From assembly GCA_033961575.1 (NCBI GenBank), contig CM066733.1:103693921-103757920 (forward strand): a DNA stretch of 64,000 bases. Reading direction: 5' to 3'. Shown here one piece after another: positions 12,160 through 23,637 of the stretch. Each line of letters opens with the position of its first letter. Positions within the stretch are counted from its first letter, which is position 1. The translations under genes and the position numbers were made by a program. Source of the stretch: Aselliscus stoliczkanus (taxonomy: Eukaryota > Chordata > Mammalia > Chiroptera > Hipposideridae). The notes beneath the pieces are model-generated. The model saw nothing but the letters and a program-made list of their open reading frames with translations, was not told the origin of the DNA and did not search any database.

Positions 12160-13910
12160 GTTTGAGTATTTTCAACTGTGACAATCCTTTGTTCTTAAAG
12201 AGAAGATTTGATTTTTGGAAATAAAATTCATTCAGTGCTGAATCTTCTGACTAAGAAGATTGAATGAGCTGATTAATACTATTTTGTTCAAAAATAATAT
12301 GGAATTAGACTCATTTTTTAGTGTGACTTGAAAATGACTATTATGAAAAACCTCCAAATTTGTTGTGAACAAACATTATTAAATAAATTAAAGATGGATT
12401 TTTAGAAGAAAAATAATGCTTGGGTAAACATTTAAGATCTTAAATGCTTGTTAAAAAATCCCAATCTCATTATTTTTGGCCTAGTCCATTGAACTTAAAA
12501 TTTTTCCTTTTCAAGATATAAAGTTACAAAACAACAAAATTATGCAGAATTTGACCCATAATCAAAGCTATTTATATACTCAGTCCTCTGCTACTGCATA
12601 TTTTAAAAGTAATTTGAGACTATATTTAATAATGCAGTTTTACTAACAATTCCAATTTGTGATTATCCATTAAATGAGGAAATACCACTCAATATTTTCT
12701 TCCTGGACATTTGGATAATATGCAACTAGGCCTAAAATATGAATTTTAAAGTAATATTTCTAAAAATAGACTAATTGGACTGAAACGCAAATTTACACAT
12801 TAATGCCATACATCCTGATGCCAAAGACAATCTTAATATTTACGCCTGCCTAAAGATGTTTCATAAGCTGCTATTAATATAAATAAAGGCTTCATTTCTT
12901 AGTGAAAGAAAGCATGTAATGGGGCGGGGGGAAAGCCAGGTATCTTTCAAATTGATACACCCATCACAGTCAACTCTGTGTGGAACCTGGCATCTCCATG
13001 ATGAGATACTGTACAAGTTTCTGGCCCTGATTTAATGGCTTGGATGAGGAGAAGGCAAATACAAATATTTATTTCTCCGCAATCCTCCCTGAAAGCCCCA
13101 AGCCTAATCTTGCTCAACTCCAGCTATGCTGGGTGGACATTTGACAGGCAGTGGCAGCAGCAACATTCTGGGAACAAGCTCAACTCTAACACCTCAGGCC
13201 CAGCACATCCTATAAGCAGACACACATTGTCCAGCCCCAAATCTGACCCTTCCCCAGGCCAAGCAAGGACACTGGGACACTGTGGAGCATACACCTACCC
13301 ATGGAGACTTATCAAGTTAATGTCTTGCCTTGTTGATATATTGATTGATTTTCAAATCGAAAACTAGTACATACCAAAATGCTGTCAAGTAGAGTGGATT
13401 TTGTACACAGAGAAGACACTATACAAATTGTTACATAAATTCTGATAGAATAATTAAGACAAGAAATTTTTCCTTCAGGATATACCTACAATGAATGCCA
13501 AAGAAATGTCTGAGTAGGTCTCACAAAACTAAATAATATGAGTTATTACAAGAGTTTATAAAAATATAAAAAACGAAGAGGGATAATGACCCTCCTAGTG
13601 TTTTAAAGGAATTCAGTATTTTTTAAAGTTTTATTTGAACCCATTTTTATCTTTCCTGTTAAGTTACATGGTGCCAATTTGTTAAAGGTAAGCATAATCT
13701 GAAGGATACCCAACCTCATAAAAGGTATTACTGTCTGTTAAATGTATATGAGTGTGTTATAAATGTCTATTAACATAGTCTATGAGGATAAAAGTGAAAG
13801 CATTTGCTGTATCATGTTTTAATGCTTAAGGATTGGCCTGAAAATCTTTCCCATCCCAACTTATTCCTTAATTATTTCAGTTTCCAGTATTAAATTAAAC
13901 CCAAACAATT
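12160..13910. other. no gene or clear repeat recognised
   Basis: AT-rich from 12160 to about 12900, then a more GC-balanced block at about 12920-13330 with a 110-codon frame (13035-13367) that shows no domain. No recognised repeat, so unique sequence is possible. Confidence 0.4.
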
Positions 13911-13914
13911 TTAA

Positions 13915-14640
13915 CTTTTTTACTGAAAAATTTTAAACCATCTCAAAGTGGAGAGAATCGTAGAATAAGCCCTCATACCCTTGTTACTCGGCTTTAAAAG
14001 ATATCAACAGATGGACAAATTTGTTTTATCTATACCCCTTTCCACATACACATTGGATTTTCCTATTGTTTCAGTCATAAATACTTCAACATGTGTAAGA
14101 GATAAGGTCTTAACTTTCTTTTTGTTAACACATGACCTTGACATACCATCACACTTAAAAAGTCATCATCTAATATATAGAGTTCAGATACAACTGATTG
14201 TCTCATAAATGTGTTTTGTTTAGTTTGAATCCGAATCTAAATGAGGTGGACACATGACATTTAGTTGATTATCCCTTAGGTCCCTTATGATAGCACTGTC
14301 TGTGCTCATTCTTTTTTTTCCTTGTTACTTATAAGTTTAAAAATAAGGTCACTTGCCCTATAGTTTCTCACATCCTGCTTTTAGCTGATTACATCACATG
14401 ATGTTGTTAATATGATCCACTATCCCCAGTATTTTCTGAAAACTGGCAGACCAAAGACTTGATCAGATTCAGGTTCAAATTTTTGGCTTCATAGGATGTG
14501 CTGTGTACATCCTATACATCTCTTCAGGAGCCTCAGAATGAATGGTTTTTCTCTTTTTGTGATTAAAGCTTGATAAATGAGTTCGACAGTTATCAGTTTT
14601 TCTCCATCTGTTAGTTTCCTGTTAGTCTTCCACCTGAAGT
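13915..14640 (-). mobile_element. old L1 (L1M-type) 3' UTR remnant
   Basis: The minus-oriented old L1 3' UTR pattern is visible: TTTTAAACCATCTCAAAGTG, GTAGAATAA, CATACACATTGGATTTTCC, ACATGACCTTGACATACCAT, then degraded CATAGGATGTGCTGTGTACA. The subfamily cannot be fixed by eye. Confidence 0.5.
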
Positions 14641-14929
14641 TTAAGTTTTCAATAGCCATTGATGATCATTGCCTAGATCCATTACTTCCAAAATCATTTT
14701 TAAATTAACAAATATGTAACACTTGATATTTTAGAACATCTTCGCATCCCTAATCTCATTAGATGTCTCATTTAGTGGCACTCAGTTCATTTCAATAGCT
14801 ACAACATGGAAATTCTATTATTTTATTTTATTTACACCTCTTTAAATTCCTTTTTAGCATATTTACATGTTTATGTTTTAATTTAATATTTTAATTTAAA
14901 TTTTAAATTTTGCATTTAAGTAAACCTCA

Positions 14930-15260
14930 AAACAGAAAAGGGTGTAAATCTTAAGTGCACAACTCAATTATATTTCCCATGTAAATACATCTGTATAACC
15001 ACCATATAGACAGAAATATAAAATATTTCTATCATCCTAGCAACCTTCCTACCAGCCCCTCCCAGGCAAAGGGAGGCACTAACCTAATCTCTACCACCAT
15101 AGATTAATTTTGCCTTCATATAAACAGAATCATACAGTAGGTGCTCTTTAGTGTCTGGCTTCTTTTGCTCAATATTGTATGTGCAAAAGATGCTCATTCT
15201 TTTTCACTGATATGCAGTATTAGATTCTATGTGTATACCACAATTTATTTATAGAGCAGC
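14930..15260 (-). mobile_element. old L1-type LINE remnant
   Basis: TAAGTGCACAACTCAATTAT, TGTATAACCACCATATAGAC, CCATAGATTAATTTTGCC, AAACAGAATCATACAGTAGG and GTGTCTGGCTTCTTTTGCTC follow the order found in minus-oriented old L1 copies. Confidence 0.65.
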
Positions 15261-15784
15261 TTAATTTTCATTTTAAAAATTAAGTGAGCTTTTATTAATA
15301 CATATTTTATGTCCTTTTAGACTCTAATTCTCTAATTCTCTATTTTTTAATCTATGCTAAATTGTCACACTTTGCAGAGTGGTGAACTATATTATTTGAA
15401 AATAAAGTTATGTGGAAGAATGGCTTAAATTGAATGATATCAGAGGCAAAAGATAATTAGCCTACTATTTGGGAAAACCTACTTACGTAGAAATAAGATT
15501 CAAGTTTAATAACTTGACCATGAACTAAATGTGTAATCTTTGTTCCATCTCTTTGCCCAACAACATTCTCATCTACAAAATTAGTGTAATAAAACTGTGT
15601 TACTGTCAAAAAACAATAATAATAGGTGTTAAATATAGAGATTAAATTAAACAGTAAGACAAGAAAAATTTAATTTATATGACACTAGGACTAAGTATTT
15701 AAAATATTACCTCATTTATTCACCAAATTAATAGTCATTGAGAACCTACTCTGCCATTTGCTAAAAGGGAATGGGGGTAATGTA
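15261..15784. other. no gene recognised; AT-rich
   Basis: No exon-like frame or recognisable repeat. A T-rich palindromic patch lies at about 15265-15290. Confidence 0.4.
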
Positions 15785-15960
15785 TAAATAATGCTGAGCA
15801 CTTAGCATACACTGTACTAAGATTTTACACTCATCATCATTTAATCCTCACCTATGAAATCAATGCTACTATTAAACCCATTTATGTGAGAGGCACAGAG
15901 AGATTAAGAAATTTGTTCAAGATCTCATGATTAGCTATGAAATTAGTAATATGCTGTAAA
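15785..15960 (-). repeat. MIR SINE
   Basis: CTGAGCACTTAGCATACACT, TTTAATCCTCACCTATGAAA and AGAGGCACAGAGAGATTAAG are reverse MIR hallmarks. Confidence 0.75.
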
Positions 15961-15989
15961 AAATGACCTGCAGATGAAATCAATATTAA

Positions 15990-16326
15990 TAACATAAAGC
16001 TAAAATTACAGTTTAAAATGTTGCTGCAATCATTTGAGGTGCACACAAAATATGTATAAGGATGTGCATTGCAGTGTAATACCAAAAAAAAACTTTGGAA
16101 ATTACCCAAGTATCGAACAATAGATTTGTTAAATAAATTATGGGAGATCTACATGATGGAAGAATTGCAGCCACTGACAACCACATAATAAAGATTATCT
16201 AACAGCTTGGGGAAATTGTATGATGCGTCCTTAAGTGGAAAAGTAAAACAGGCTATTTACAAAAGTGTGTCCAGTATACCACTGCTTTTGTTCAAGTGGT
16301 GTGAATGTGTGTGTGTGTGTGTGTGT

Positions 16327-16358
<32 letters not shown>

Positions 16359-16366
16359 TTATAGGT
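15990..16366 (+). mobile_element. L1/HAL1-type LINE 3' remnant ending in (TG)n
   Basis: ATTACCCAAGTATCGAACAA, TTAAATAAATTATGGGAG, ATGATGGAAGAATTGCAGCC and TTAAGTGGAAAAGTAAAACA parallel the 3' end of L1/HAL1 ORF2. The (TG)n at 16305-16358 follows, then GTGTGGAGG. A matching terminal piece appears at 17100-17235, so the copy was split by later insertions. Confidence 0.6.
16305..16358. repeat. (TG)n microsatellite
   Basis: Two runs of TG units broken by GAG at about 16331. Confidence 0.95.
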
Positions 16367-16406
16367 GTGTGGAGGCATTTGCTGCATTAGACTAGCCAGT
16401 ATGCGT

Positions 16407-16633
16407 CTCCCCATTCTTTTTTTTTTTTTTTTTAAAGCAAGGAATGGGGAATTGAAACTCCAGGCAGGAGGCTGAAATTGGATAGATAAGAAGGCCAGGG
16501 AGAGCATCAGTGGGAACACGGCTTTTTTTTTTTTTGAGGGCAGTGTCTCTGGCCCTCATATGCGGGACCCGAACCAGGGCCGCTGAAGCCAGCGCTTAAC
16601 CACCAGGCCACTCAGCCGGTCCTCCCCATTCTT
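16407..16633 (-). mobile_element. monomer SINE with apparent 3'-transduced flank
   Basis: The 12-mer CTCCCCATTCTT at 16407-16418 recurs exactly at 16622-16633. Between the copies, read on the minus strand, lie the SINE head (GGCTGAGTGGCCTGGTGG, 16621 downward), its short body and a first A tail (the T run at 16523-16535). About 88 nt of unrelated sequence (16435-16522) follow, then a second A tail (the T run at 16418-16433). No duplication flanks the SINE alone. This is the layout of a read-through transcript carrying downstream flank. See findings. Confidence 0.8.
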
Positions 16634-16689
16634 CTTGATAGCAGCTCTCCAGGGTTCCTCAGATATCCATGCTTTCCATCAGCAGCCTG

Positions 16690-17095
16690 CGTGCTCAGAG
16701 ACAGCTGCCCCCTCACTCAGCTTGTGGGTGTGCTTTGTCTAACCTGAGCAAATACCCACTTTCATGTTTGAATCAGGGATGGGCATACAACTTAATTCAG
16801 GTCCATGAGGCACAGGATGATTTCTGGGAGAAAGGAAAACAGCTACCTAGCTCTTCAGAGAAAGCAACGGAAAGAGCCATCCTGCCTTCCCCTGGCAGGT
16901 ACAGTGTCAAGAGCATGAACCCGGAACTGCGGCAGCCATTTCTGCTCTCACAAGAGAGGACCACAGGGAAGTGGAGTCTGAGTCCTGCTGGATTAAATCG
17001 CCTACAACCAGACATTGACCGCTGGCCTGTCCATTTCTACCAGTCAATGCATTCTCTTTTCTATTTAAACCAGTTTGGGTGACTTGTTACAACTT
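16690..17095 (+). repeat. ancient mammalian interspersed repeat (same type as 11075)
   Basis: Contains CAGGGATGGGCATACAACTT, GGTCCATGAGGCACAGGATG, TGAGTCCTGCTGGATTAAA and a CTATTTAAACCAGTTTGGGT end, the same layout as the copy at 11075-11490. The 137-codon frame here (16669-17082) is a chance frame in the repeat. Confidence 0.5.
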
Positions 17096-17099
17096 AGAG

Positions 17100-17235
17100 T
17101 TTAAATTGTACAGACTGTGTGTACAAACATTGGGAGTGCCTAGGATTTTCTTTTTATGCTTTTCTCTATCTTGCATGTTTTCTACAAAATGCGTATGTTA
17201 TTTTATCATCAGTAAGAACAATAAATAGTACTTTT
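17100..17235 (+). mobile_element. L1/HAL1-type LINE terminal piece
   Basis: TTTTATGCTTTTCTCTATCT, TTTTCTACAAAATGCGTATG and ATCATCAGTAAGAACAATAA match the usual terminus of the LINE type at 15990-16366. Confidence 0.5.
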
Positions 17236-17439
17236 AGTAGTCCATTCGAATGCTACACTGAATGTATTTCTTGATTATTTATATCAGGTGGTATACTGAG
17301 CTCACCAAGGAATTGAAAAATCGGTCTTTTTTGCAGAAACTTCAAATTTATTTGTGATAATGATAGCACATATTTGCATAAAGCTTGATTGTTTTAAAGC
17401 ACTTTCCCCTTTGGTACTTTGAGCAAATCTATGAATTAA

Positions 17440-17770
17440 GTAAGAGAGTGTGGCAGAGATCCCTATGAGTTTGCAAAAGCTCAATTCCTTTACTTCCTTG
17501 GCATGTGGATACCTGATATGTCCCATTCTCCCTGGCAGCCTCCTTGGCAGTTGGGTGAGCCCACAACTGAGTTAAGCCTAATTGGCTGTGAGGAAAACGA
17601 TGTGTGCCAATGCTGGGTACAACCCATAAAAGCCTCCCACGAATGATCTTCCCTCTCTCTTTACATGTCTGCCATTCAGCAGGGGATCTTCACCTGAACT
17701 TCAAGAAGAAAACCTCAAGCTACTAGAATCAGTTAAACTCTCAAGACCGAAGGTGTTTGGATCCCTAATT
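17440..17770 (+). repeat. probable ancient interspersed repeat
   Basis: TTCCTTGGCATGTGGATACC, AACGATGTGTGCCAATGCTG and AACCCATAAAAGCCTCCCAC recall a widespread old mammalian family with a CATAAAA-like box. The family is not named with confidence. Confidence 0.4.
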
Positions 17771-17854
17771 AGCTAAGTAGAAGGCCAAGTGCTAGCCAGA
17801 AATATCTTTATTTCCATTTGCAAAAGTGAGAAATAAGATTTTTAACTTACTAGG

Positions 17855-17908
17855 CTGTGTAAGAGAGCTCATCAGAGAAAGAGAAACAATAGAGTGGGGG
17901 CGTTCATG

Positions 17909-17959
<51 letters not shown>

Positions 17960-18335
17960 AGAGAGAGAAAGAAAGGGGTTGATTTTAAGGAATTAGCTCA
18001 CATGATTGTGGAGGCTGGCAAGTCCAAAATCCTCACAGTGCATTGCCAGGCTGGAAACCTAAGGAAAAGTTGATGTTGCAATTTGAGTCTGAAGGCAGTC
18101 TGCCAGCAGTTTCCTTTTCCTCCTGGGAGGGCAATCTTTTTCCTATTCAGGCCTTCAACCGATAGGGTGAGGCCCACCCACATTATGGAGAGTAATCTGC
18201 TTTCCTCAAAGTCAGCTGACTTAAATGTTCATTTCATCTAAGAAAATACCTTTACAGAAACATCTAAAATAACATTTGACTGAATATCTGTGTACCATGG
18301 CTTAGCCAAGTTCACATAAAATTATCACATAAGGA
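17855..18335 (-). repeat. ancient interspersed repeat containing TG/GA microsatellite
   Basis: GAGAAAGAGAAACAATAGAG, a (TG)n(GA)n tract, TTGATTTTAAGGAATTAGCT, TGTGGAGGCTGGCAAGTCC, GGCCCACCCACATTATGGAG and AAATACCTTTACAGAAACAT follow the order of a familiar old mammalian repeat read in reverse. The family name is uncertain. Confidence 0.6.
17911..17978. repeat. (TG)n(GA)n compound microsatellite
   Basis: About 22 TG units run into AGAGAGAGAGAAAGAAAG. Confidence 0.95.
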
Positions 18336-18339
18336 AATG

Positions 18340-20340
18340 GTCAACACTTGCTAGGGTTGAATATAACTTTTGCTGAGGAATCTGGGTTCTGGGATCATTT
18401 GATGAATGCCATCAGATGTCCACTATCACAGTCACCCTACTTAGTCATGAGTGTGTCCTACCTACTCTATACCCTGGAAAATGGCAAAGGTTGGCTTCTA
18501 ACCCTTCTTGTCTCTACCAGATATATAAGTTTTCTGTTTCAGAGGGGTTTCCTTTAACTTTATCCAGGAAAACTGCTCTGAATTCACTTTCCTCCAAAGC
18601 AGGATATTAGAAAGAATTGTTTTTGTTTTTCTTTCTTTTCTTTTCTTTTTCCCAGTCCCCTTCTTTCTTCTGTGCTGCTTCTTGAAAACTGGGAGCAAAG
18701 TAAAGAGCAACAACTCTCTGAACCGAACCTCCTATCTCTTTCTTTCACTACCACTTTTTGAAATTTATTAATAATAAGGCATACCCTTTTCCTTACTTGA
18801 CTGCTGTTGGGAATTTGGGGCCAGACTCTTTACAATGTCTATAAGCTTTGAGAGGAGGAATATTCTTGATCCTTCTCTACTCTGCCATCTGTATGCTTAG
18901 AATCCAACTGACTGTACTCAAAGCCAACATTGCTATGAAAATATGTTGAAAGAAATGTTGTCCTAAATTGCAAATCAGGCTCACAATCTTATCTAAAATC
19001 AAAGTGAGGGCAAAAGACAATCATACTTAGAGCCAAGGGTCATATACAAAGTTTTTGTAAGCTATAGCACAAATTCTGATAATTTTGTCATTAAAAAATG
19101 TTTTTTTTTGTTTCAATATATATCCTTCATGGCCACATGAAACCATTTCTTTATACCACATGATGATGTAACTGTAATTTACAAAGCTAAATGCAATTTG
19201 ATCAAAGTTATTTACCATACAGGATTTAGATAAGTTCCAAAAAAGCCATGTATTTGCTAGAAGGCCATTTATTATATTGAAACTCAAATGAAAATAATGT
19301 TATTTTTAGATAAGGCAGTCATTACCCTCACCTCACCTGCTTATGCCTATCGTTACAAGCCTTATGTTAACTGCTCCCTACAATAGCAGGAGGATGGGGC
19401 TGATGACCTCTCAAGGTCATCTCAAGCCTTTTGATTACATGGATTCTGTGCTGAAAATTACATGCTAAAATATCTACACAAAAGCTGTGTCATTTTCTTT
19501 GTACAGCTGTCATCTTTAATGCTACCTCAGGTTCTATATTTAAGATGTATACCCATGTTTATTCATTTCTAAAATAGTTTAAAAATTGTTATAGACCATT
19601 CTCAATTTTCAATAACAATAGTGGCAGATTTCATACAAGGGTAAACTAAACTGACTGTGAGTGTTGCATTTTGTATATGTGGTTATAGCTGTCAATTCCT
19701 TTTAGTTTTTTGCTTAATGTAGGCCAGAGTCTAAGATATCCATATCACATCAATTTTTAAAATTTTATGTTTATATCTTTTCATTGTTTAAGAAACTACA
19801 CCATAGTATCTCATAAAGTAAAAACATCATAGTTTAATTCATTAATGCAGATTTTGTATGTAAATTAGGTTGCTTTAATTAAGCTTTTGCAATACTTACA
19901 ACTTTATCTTCACTAGGTAGCCACCACACCTTTGAAAGTAAATATCTTACTAACTTAGTGAAAACTTCGCTAATTTAAGGGGCTCAAATTAGCAAAGCCA
20001 GATCAACATATTCAACAAACCAGTATTAGGTTTTCATTATTTTTAATCGCCTAGAATTTTTGAGTCCAAAACTCTAGATTTATTAAACTCTTGACCTGCA
20101 TGTTTTTTCTTTATCCCAACTCGTTGTAGACTCAGTCTCAGCATTTAGGTTATTGGTCAGCAGAAGCCAGGAAAAACAATAACTTTGTAGTAATTAGATT
20201 GTCATCCAACTTATATTGTTTATTTTATTATAAATACTGGTAAACATTGGTCAAAATACTTTATATTCCTTTAAAAAAACCTCTAGATTCCTGATGAAAA
20301 GCTCAACTAAACCTTTAGAAGACCTTCCCATTAACACTGA
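18340..20340. other. no gene or clear repeat recognised; AT-rich
   Basis: Short frames on both strands show no domain or exon boundary. The block could be unique intronic or intergenic sequence. Confidence 0.4.
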
Positions 20341-20344
20341 GACT

Positions 20345-21056
20345 TTCTTTTTCTATTATTTTATTGTGGTAAGAACACTTAATATGATATCTACTCTCTT
20401 AATGAAATTTTAAGTGTACTGTATATTATTGTTGACAATAAATACGTTGTTATACAGCAGATCTCTAGAGCTTATTCATCTGGCTTGGCTGAAACTTTAT
20501 GTTCATTGTTTGGTAACTCATGTGCCTCTCCCCCAAGTCCCTAGCAACCATCATTCCACTCTTTGATTTTATGAGTTTGACTGCTTTTAGGTACCTCATG
20601 TAAGTGAAATCGGGCAGTGTTTGTTTTTCCATGACTGGTTTATTTCACTTAATACAATGTCCTCAAGATTGGCATATTATTGCATAGTGCAAAATTTCCT
20701 TCTTTTTTTTTTTTAAGGCTGAATAGTAAGTATTCCATTGTAATGAGATATCACCTCACACCTATTTTCAGAAAAACAAGACAAGAATGGTTCGTGAGGA
20801 TGTGGAGAAACCAAATTGTTGTATTCTGCTGGTGGAAAAGCAAAATGGTGCAGCCATATAAAACAGTATGGAGTGTCCTCAAAAAAATTAAAAATAGAGC
20901 TACCCAATGATTCAGTAATCCCACTTTTGTGTATTTATCCAAAAAAATTAAAACTAAATCAGGATCTCAAAAAATAGTGGTACTCCTAGGATCACTGCAG
21001 CACTATTCACAATAGCCAAGATACAGAAACATCTTAAATGTTCATTGATAGAGACA
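20345..21056 (-). mobile_element. old L1 3' end with 5' inversion (twin priming)
   Basis: 20345-20741 is minus-oriented L1 3' end (TTTTATTGTGGTAAGAACAC, CAGCAGATCTCTAGAGCTTA, ATTTCACTTAATACAATGTC, GGCTGAATAGTAAGTATTCC). At about 20742 the orientation flips: 20742-21056 is plus-oriented ORF2 (AATGAGATATCACCTCACAC, CACAATAGCCAAGATACAG, ATGTTCATTGATAGAG). The outer end of the inverted part lies just before the first base of the 3' part in L1 coordinates, as twin priming predicts. The frame is broken throughout. Confidence 0.8.
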
Positions 21057-21059
21057 TTT

Positions 21060-22325
21060 TGATAGAGGTTTCTTTTCTCTATTAGACCTTAGGTACCCTT
21101 GAAAAAAACACTGAATAGACACACTGTCTTTGTTATCCAAAAAGTGCCTCTCTCTCCCTCTCTCTTTCATCACTTTCCTTGAGTCTGATCTCAGCTTCAT
21201 TGGTACTTTGCTTGCTCCCTCTCTCCTAGGAGAAAACAGATCCCAGGTTCCAAAATGCAACCTTCACTCATCCCTGCAATCTCCAGGCAAAAAGCCTTCT
21301 ATCACCAACTGCCTCTTGGTGTCTGGGGAAAATCCAGGTACTTTTTAGCTACATTTTGTTTTATTCTGTTTTCACATTCTCCCTTTAGCAGCCTTCAACC
21401 ACTAATAATTTTATTAGGTCTCATTTCATCTTACTGTCTCTAATACATTATTCTTTATATCCTTTGCCTTGTTTCAACTACAATTATTAAATTATCAGTT
21501 AGCTAATTCACTCAGGCATTGTCATGACTTGCAGAGAAATTTTATTGTTGTGCCTTATTTTTCTTCCATCAGGTCCTCACCTATTCTAAACAATTTCTGC
21601 ATTCTATTAAAACCGTCCATTCCAAACTTCACTTGTTTCTGCTCTATCTTGTTTCACTTTCATTTTCATCCTGATCCCAAACACAATGAGATTGGGATCA
21701 CTATTTCCAAGATTCCTCTGAACCATTCTGCCTGCAATCAGACCCTATGCATCACACACAATACCCAGGCTGGTATTGTTTCTCCTCCTTACTGCCCATC
21801 GCACACCATGAATGAGAAAGCAATACTATATCAGGGCTACAAGCATCTGGCCTGCCTTATCTGGTCTGCTTCATAAAACACAGTCTATTCATAAGAAATT
21901 CAATTCTTCTGGCCACTACTGGCCCTTGGATGTTTGCATACTTTTTAAAAAATAATGCAGTAATTTCTTTCTTCAAGTGCTTTTTCTAATTGTGTGATTT
22001 ATTAAGGTTCTGGTAAACTATTTTACTAAAACTTACCAGTGAAACTGTACAGTTTCAGGGTCAAAAAAAAGATTCCCTCTGTCAGATACAATACTACGCA
22101 TATATATGAGTATTAATCCGTTTGCATATTCTTCTGCTATAGATTGATATTGTAGATATTTTCAATCAATATCAAAAATGTAAGCTATGAAATAGCTTCC
22201 TCTAGTTTTCCATTAGAGACAAGATTTTTGAGAACCCTAAGTTGCTGAAAAAACCTTAAATTGATTCCGAAAAGAAACAACATGAATTTCCATCAGTACG
22301 GTAAGGTGGGAAAGGTATTAGATAC
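21060..22325. other. no gene recognised
   Basis: A 135-codon plus-strand frame (21469-21876) is the largest. It is rich in Phe, Ser, His and Ile, as expected of AT-rich non-coding DNA, and has no domain. No named repeat. Confidence 0.4.
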
Positions 22326-22460
22326 CTCCAGTTCATGGAATATAATATTGTCATTAAAAGAAGAATTAGATATATACCAACTGTTTTAAGAAATATTCAT
22401 GAGGTTTTGTTAAGTGAGAAAAACAAGATACAGCCAAATATGCACTTGATCCTACTATTT

Positions 22461-22628
22461 ATAAAACAATGGCAGGGTTGGCCAAGTGGCTCAGTTGGTT
22501 AAGAGCTTGCTCAAGAGTGCGAGCTGAGCTCTGAGCAACAGCAGTTTGATGCCCAGCCCGCTGAGCTGCCAATAGGTAAGCAGGATGGCTCAGTTAAAAA
22601 AAAAAAAAAAGTAAATAAAACAATGGCA
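22461..22628 (+). mobile_element. tRNA-derived SINE with perfect 14-bp target duplication
   Basis: ATAAAACAATGGCA at 22461-22474 recurs exactly at 22615-22628. The SINE (22475-22614) has the A-box-like TGGCTCAGTTGGTTAAGAGC, then CTCAAGAGTGCGAGCTGAGC, AGCAACAGCAGTTTGATGCC, a terminal GGATGGCTCAGTT and an A tail. Confidence 0.92.
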
Positions 22629-22665
22629 AAAAAAATTATAGTAAATGTATATATTTTATAAAACA

Positions 22666-22672
22666 AGCAATG

Positions 22673-22732
<60 letters not shown>

Positions 22733-22873
22733 GCTGAGCCATCCTGCCACCTGTTGGCAACTCAATGGCTGCTCAGCTTGGGCTGGGCAGCGAACTGCTG
22801 TTGCTCAGAGCTCAGCTCGCACTCTTGAGCGAGCTCTTAACCAACTGAGCCACTCGACCGGCCCAGCAATGAT
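22666..22873 (-). mobile_element. tRNA-derived SINE, same subfamily, with (TA)n in place of its A tail
   Basis: AGCAATGAT at 22666-22674 recurs at 22865-22873. On the minus strand the head is GGCCGGTCGAGTGGCTCAGT, followed by the same CTCAAGAGTGCGAGCTGAGC and CAGCAGTTCGCTGCCCAGCC. It carries about 11 nt (a GCCAACAGGTGG-like segment) absent from the copy at 22475. Confidence 0.92.
22676..22729. repeat. (TA)n microsatellite
   Basis: About 26 perfect TA units occupy the A-tail position of the minus-strand SINE. Confidence 0.97.
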
Positions 22874-23245
22874 GATATATTATTACATGTAATATATATT
22901 TTAGATTATTTTAAATTAGAAGAAAGCACAGAAAAATGCAACAGATTATTAACATGGGTTTCTTTAGGTAAAGGAAGATGATTTGTAGTGGGAGAGAAAT
23001 ATAAAAGGAGGAGGGAGAAATAATAAAAAGTAAAAAATGATTTAAAGTTCTGTATTAGAAGATAGCACATGATATGATCCCATTTGTGTAAAATGATGTT
23101 GTGTTTGTATGTATATATAAAGAGATATAGAGAAGGTTGTTCACCAAAATATTAATGCTACCACCTCGAGGAGGTAAGATTTAAGTTGGTTTTTATTTTA
23201 TTACTTACAATTGTCCTATACTGTTAGATTTTTGTTGTTGTTGTT

Positions 23246-23635
23246 CAGTGGGTATGTATAAGGTAAATTATTGAAAGGGCAAATACAGCTGTTTCCATTA
23301 TGAATGAAACAAGAAACCTATAGGAGTTTTCTGGAATCATGGGAATTCTTCTTTGGCTCCAATACAATCTCTCCCCTCTGGGCTGAGACACTCCAATGAA
23401 GATGCACCCAGCCAAGAAAGGAGCAAACTGATGTGGGAGATTTGACCCCACGGGCTTTTGGGGGCTCTGCTGATGTTGGGTGGTGGAAGAGCTGCAAGAA
23501 CTGTTCCAAACTTAACTTTTGTCAAAAACTATGATTACTAACACATCCTCCTAAGTAAACATAGTAATGTAAAGGGACTGAATTCATCTTCCTCAGGGGC
23601 AAGAGCAGCAGCCCCTGACCATGAGGCCTGAATAA
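23246..23635. other. no gene recognised
   Basis: Short overlapping minus-strand frames at 23245-23525 show no domain. A GTT run lies at about 23230-23246. Confidence 0.4.
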
Positions 23636-23637
23636 AC

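Larger units (their letters stand above)
22330..23245 (+). mobile_element. L1/HAL1-type LINE remnant interrupted by two SINEs
   Basis: TTCATGGAATATAATATTG, TTTTGTTAAGTGAGAAAAAC, CACTTGATCCTACTATTTAT, then after the SINEs AGCACATGATATGATCCCAT, TTGTGTAAAATGATG, and an end resembling GGTTTTTATTTTATTACTT. This parallels old L1 ORF2/3' sequence. Confidence 0.55.

Noticed and set aside
21469..21876. 135-codon plus-strand frame
   Set aside because: Composition as expected for AT-rich non-coding DNA, no domain.
22676..22729. Possible AT-rich replication origin or matrix attachment site
   Set aside because: The TA run occupies the tail position of a SINE and is explained by tail expansion; no further origin-like evidence.
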